DNA from: Jutongia hominis
GTDB lineage: Bacteria > Bacillota > Clostridia > Lachnospirales > Lachnospiraceae
DNA length: 64,000 nt
Reading direction: 5' to 3'
NCBI RefSeq assembly: GCF_014384965.1
Contig: NZ_JACRSW010000001.1
Span: 1-64,000, forward strand
The notes below the pieces were generated by a model. It saw only the letters and a list, made by a program, of their open reading frames with translations. It had not been told where the DNA came from and did no database searches. Both the position numbers and the translations under genes were made by a program. Below are positions 62,090-64,000 of the stretch, piece after piece (the first letter of the stretch is position 1; each line of letters begins with the position of its first letter).

Positions 62090-64000
62090 TTACTCTATTC
62101 CAAGATCAAAATGCCCACGCTGTGTCTTGCATGGCATATTTCCCTGTAAGATCCGTTCTACTAGTGATGCACTTTCTGTTGTAAAAGAATAACGGATACT
62201 TCCGGCTATCGTTGTGCTTTGATCGGCAATCTCTTCTAAATACAACGGAATGTCCTGATAAATAATATTATAACAATATCTACAGTAGTTTACACAAACA
62301 AAACGACGTTTTTTCTGATCTTCAAAAACGATCTGCTTGTGCCATTCTTTTGGATCCTGACAAACACACACCTTTTGGTTTGCCTGTATGCATTGTGCCG
62401 AAACCATCAAAGGAATCTTACCATATACCGGTATTTCCATTGGTTCATAATTCTGAAAGGCTTCTAATTCTCTTTTGGTTGCTTCAAGTGATGTGCTAAA
62501 CAATGTCACATTCTGCTCTTTCCAAAAACGCTGTGCTTCTTCATTCATCACATACATATTGTGATCAAGCCGTATCCGAAGCTTTTCTTTTGGAATATAT
62601 TTTGTTAGAAATGCAAACGATTCCGTGTTGCGGATCAGATAACCATCCCATATATCTTCGATCAAAGGAATATCTTTTTGCCCGTAAGCATTCTCTCTGA
62701 TTATTTGAATTTTATGTTCAAAACGATCCCATATTGCATGACGGAAGATCACAGGCATTGCAAGCCAGACTTCTTTTTGCTTTTCTTTTGCAAGATGATA
62801 TGCCTGTGACAGCTCTTTTTCAGTCATGACTGCCGTTTCGAAATAGATCCGGTCAACTTTCGGATTGGCACATACCGCTGCCGCCTGTTCAAAAGTTGTT
62901 ACAGACGTGGCAATTTGAGGTTTAAGGCTTTCCTTTGATACAGCATGTCCTTTTTGATCATCCTTTTCCCTATTATTTATATCTTCGGATATTACAGTGT
63001 CTTTTCCCATGTTATCCATGTTTTCGGACATTACAATGTCTTTTCCCATGTTATCCATGTCTTCAAACATTACAGTGTCTTTTCCCATATTATCCATGTC
63101 TTCGGACATTACAATGTCTTTTCCCATGTTATCCATGTCTTCAGGCGTTACAGTATCCTCTCGCCAAAATTGTGCTAAGAACTGTTTGCGCACCTGTTCA
63201 AAAGCATCTCTTCTTAGCTGCTTAATCGCACCTACCGGTAAAAAAACATTTTCTTCTGCTTCTATAGAAAGCTTTTCAAAATAAAACGGACTGTTTCCTG
63301 TCTTTTGCAATATCTTACGAATATCCGATTCATCGATTGCTCTTTTTTTCGCTTTCTGACAGATTTCTCCCTGACAACAGATTGTCTGCCCTTTCAAAGT
63401 GACGGTTAAGGACAGAGGCTGTCCTTTTTGGGCAACACAGTGTCCCTGCACACTGACCTGTTCGTTTGTCCTTAAATAATCCTGTACGATTTTTTCTAAC
63501 AATACCGCATTTTTCGTACGGTATACCTGATCTCCTATACGAATCTCAGAACCCTTTTTATAACGTGCTGTCACTAGTGTACCTGCCGGTACATCTTCTC
63601 CTAATGTATATTCATAAGACGGTGTCAGCGAATGATTCCGAAACTCTACAACGTCCTGTGCATGGATCGTTTTTTGCACTTTATAGATTACTTCTTTTGG
63701 ATTAACTTTTTGAACGGTTCCGACTAGCACGCCACCATGTTTCGGACGTTTCGAAGCTAACATCGTTCCTTTTTGTCCCGGATGTCTCTGCGCACTGTCA
63801 CCTGCCTGTCCGGTCAGATATCCCTGCGTAAAGCCTTCCCGGTTATAAAGATCGGAAAGATTTTGTAAATCTTCTTCCCATTCTTTTTGATTTTTCTTAA
63901 TATAATCCCGATACTTTTCTTTTCCGAGTGCAAAATAAAGATCTACGTATTTGCGATACATGGAAGTAACAAATGCAGTGTACTCTGTTCTTTTCATTCT
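62090..64000 (-). CDS. U32-family peptidase/hydroxylase-like protein, 5' end beyond window
   Basis: The frame is open to the window edge and begins there with RMKRTEYTAFVTSMYRKYVD, which in U32 proteins follows the conserved LKIEGR string; the catalytic N-terminal part is therefore outside. About 636 residues are visible. A central beta domain (about 85-230) resembles DUF3656, and the C-terminal part (from ~355) looks like a second U32-like barrel with CVNYCRYCYNI. A linker of five 13-residue repeats (about 280-345) separates them. U32 proteins act in collagen-like proteolysis, RNA or ubiquinone hydroxylation; this one's substrate is unknown. Confidence 0.85.
   Translation of the reverse strand, partial: RMKRTEYTAFVTSMYRKYVDLYFALGKEKYRDYIKKNQKEWEEDLQNLSDLYNREGFTQGYLTGQAGDSAQRHPGQKGTMLASKRPKHGGVLVGTVQKVNPKEVIYKVQKTIHAQDVVEFRNHSLTPSYEYTLGEDVPAGTLVTARYKKGSEIRIGDQVYRTKNAVLLEKIVQDYLRTNEQVSVQGHCVAQKGQPLSLTVTLKGQTICCQGEICQKAKKRAIDESDIRKILQKTGNSPFYFEKLSIEAEENVFLPVGAIKQLRRDAFEQVRKQFLAQFWREDTVTPEDMDNMGKDIVMSEDMDNMGKDTVMFEDMDNMGKDIVMSENMDNMGKDTVISEDINNREKDDQKGHAVSKESLKPQIATSVTTFEQAAAVCANPKVDRIYFETAVMTEKELSQAYHLAKEKQKEVWLAMPVIFRHAIWDRFEHKIQIIRENAYGQKDIPLIEDIWDGYLIRNTESFAFLTKYIPKEKLRIRLDHNMYVMNEEAQRFWKEQNVTLFSTSLEATKRELEAFQNYEPMEIPVYGKIPLMVSAQCIQANQKVCVCQDPKEWHKQIVFEDQKKRRFVCVNYCRYCYNIIYQDIPLYLEEIADQSTTIAGSIRYSFTTESASLVERILQGNMPCKTQRGHFDLGIE
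62973..63160 (-). repeat. 39-bp tandem repeat in the U32-family gene
   Basis: Five units (starts at 62973, 63012, 63051, 63090 and 63129) code for DMDNMGKD(I/T)VMSE-like blocks with small changes. The outermost are degraded. The units stay in frame, so gain or loss changes only linker length. Confidence 0.9.

Noticed and set aside
62935..63284. Three plus-strand frames opposite the 39-bp repeat in the U32-family gene
   Set aside because: They are repeat shadows on the opposite strand of a clear coding region.

Overview
The window looks like chromosomal DNA of a low-GC, Gram-positive, motile anaerobe of the Lachnospiraceae (Clostridium cluster XIVa). The signs are AT-rich DNA, AGGAGG-type ribosome binding sites, flagellar and chemotaxis genes (flhO, flhP, a FlgJ-type rod protein, YvyF, CheX, CheY), a Gram-positive fab/acc operon headed by FabT, a purine step split into a stand-alone AICAR transformylase and a PurO-type cyclohydrolase, and secreted or intracellular plant/mucin glycosidases (GH29, GH51). 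No species is claimed. No transposase, integrase, phage module or CRISPR array is visible.

Layout. 1-3.1 kb is an accessory block: type I restriction-modification genes (hsdM and a cut-off hsdS) and a ParE/Phd-type toxin-antitoxin pair, lying on the 3' side of a tRNA-Leu(CAA) gene. 3.4-8.7 kb holds azlCD, a large secreted NlpC/P60 hydrolase with a Ser/Arg repeat linker, ridA, an S1-domain (CvfB-like) gene with a hairpin-rich leader, and a decayed 3' piece of a chemoreceptor gene. 8.7-10.3 kb is pdxS-pdxT (pyridoxal phosphate synthase). 11-20 kb is the complete fatty acid operon fabT-fabH-acpP-fabD-fabG-fabF-accB-fabZ-accC-accD-accA, without any enoyl-ACP reductase gene. 20.2-27.9 kb carries mbl-flhO-flhP-flgJ and recD2-comFC-yvyF-cheX-cheY-like. 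28-40 kb holds recJ, prmA, secDF, a polysaccharide deacetylase, a TIGR04086 membrane protein, a PHP-domain gene and tgt-yajC. 40-51 kb holds fba, a patatin lipase with a soluble hybrid histidine kinase, trpF, a ZTP (pfl) riboswitch in front of the split purine genes, a ferredoxin-like protein with its Crp/Fnr regulator, and a MATE exporter. 51.7-64 kb holds GH29 fucosidase, GH51 arabinofuranosidase, an SpmA-like protein, a ZIP transporter, hpf, cheY, a NUDIX hydrolase, a PBP-FtsW pair and a U32-family protein cut by the window end.

Two themes stand out beyond ordinary housekeeping content. First, a dispersed intergenic repeat of roughly 75-120 bp (three loci, four copies, plus a short trace at a fourth locus) always starts exactly at the T-tract of an operon terminator on the minus strand and carries its own terminator-like hairpin. 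Second, the window contains at least seven independent short tandem arrays (20, 37, 35 and 50 bp units between genes; 39 bp, 45 bp and Ser-codon units inside genes), which suggests active repeat expansion. The best regulatory finds are the ZTP riboswitch with an overlapping terminator, a perfect TGTAACA-AA-TGTTACA palindrome centred near -41.5 of the ferredoxin promoter beside a Crp/Fnr gene, and a FabT-type operator just downstream of the predicted fabT start of transcription.

All assignments come from reading the sequence and recalled family knowledge; no database search was run.
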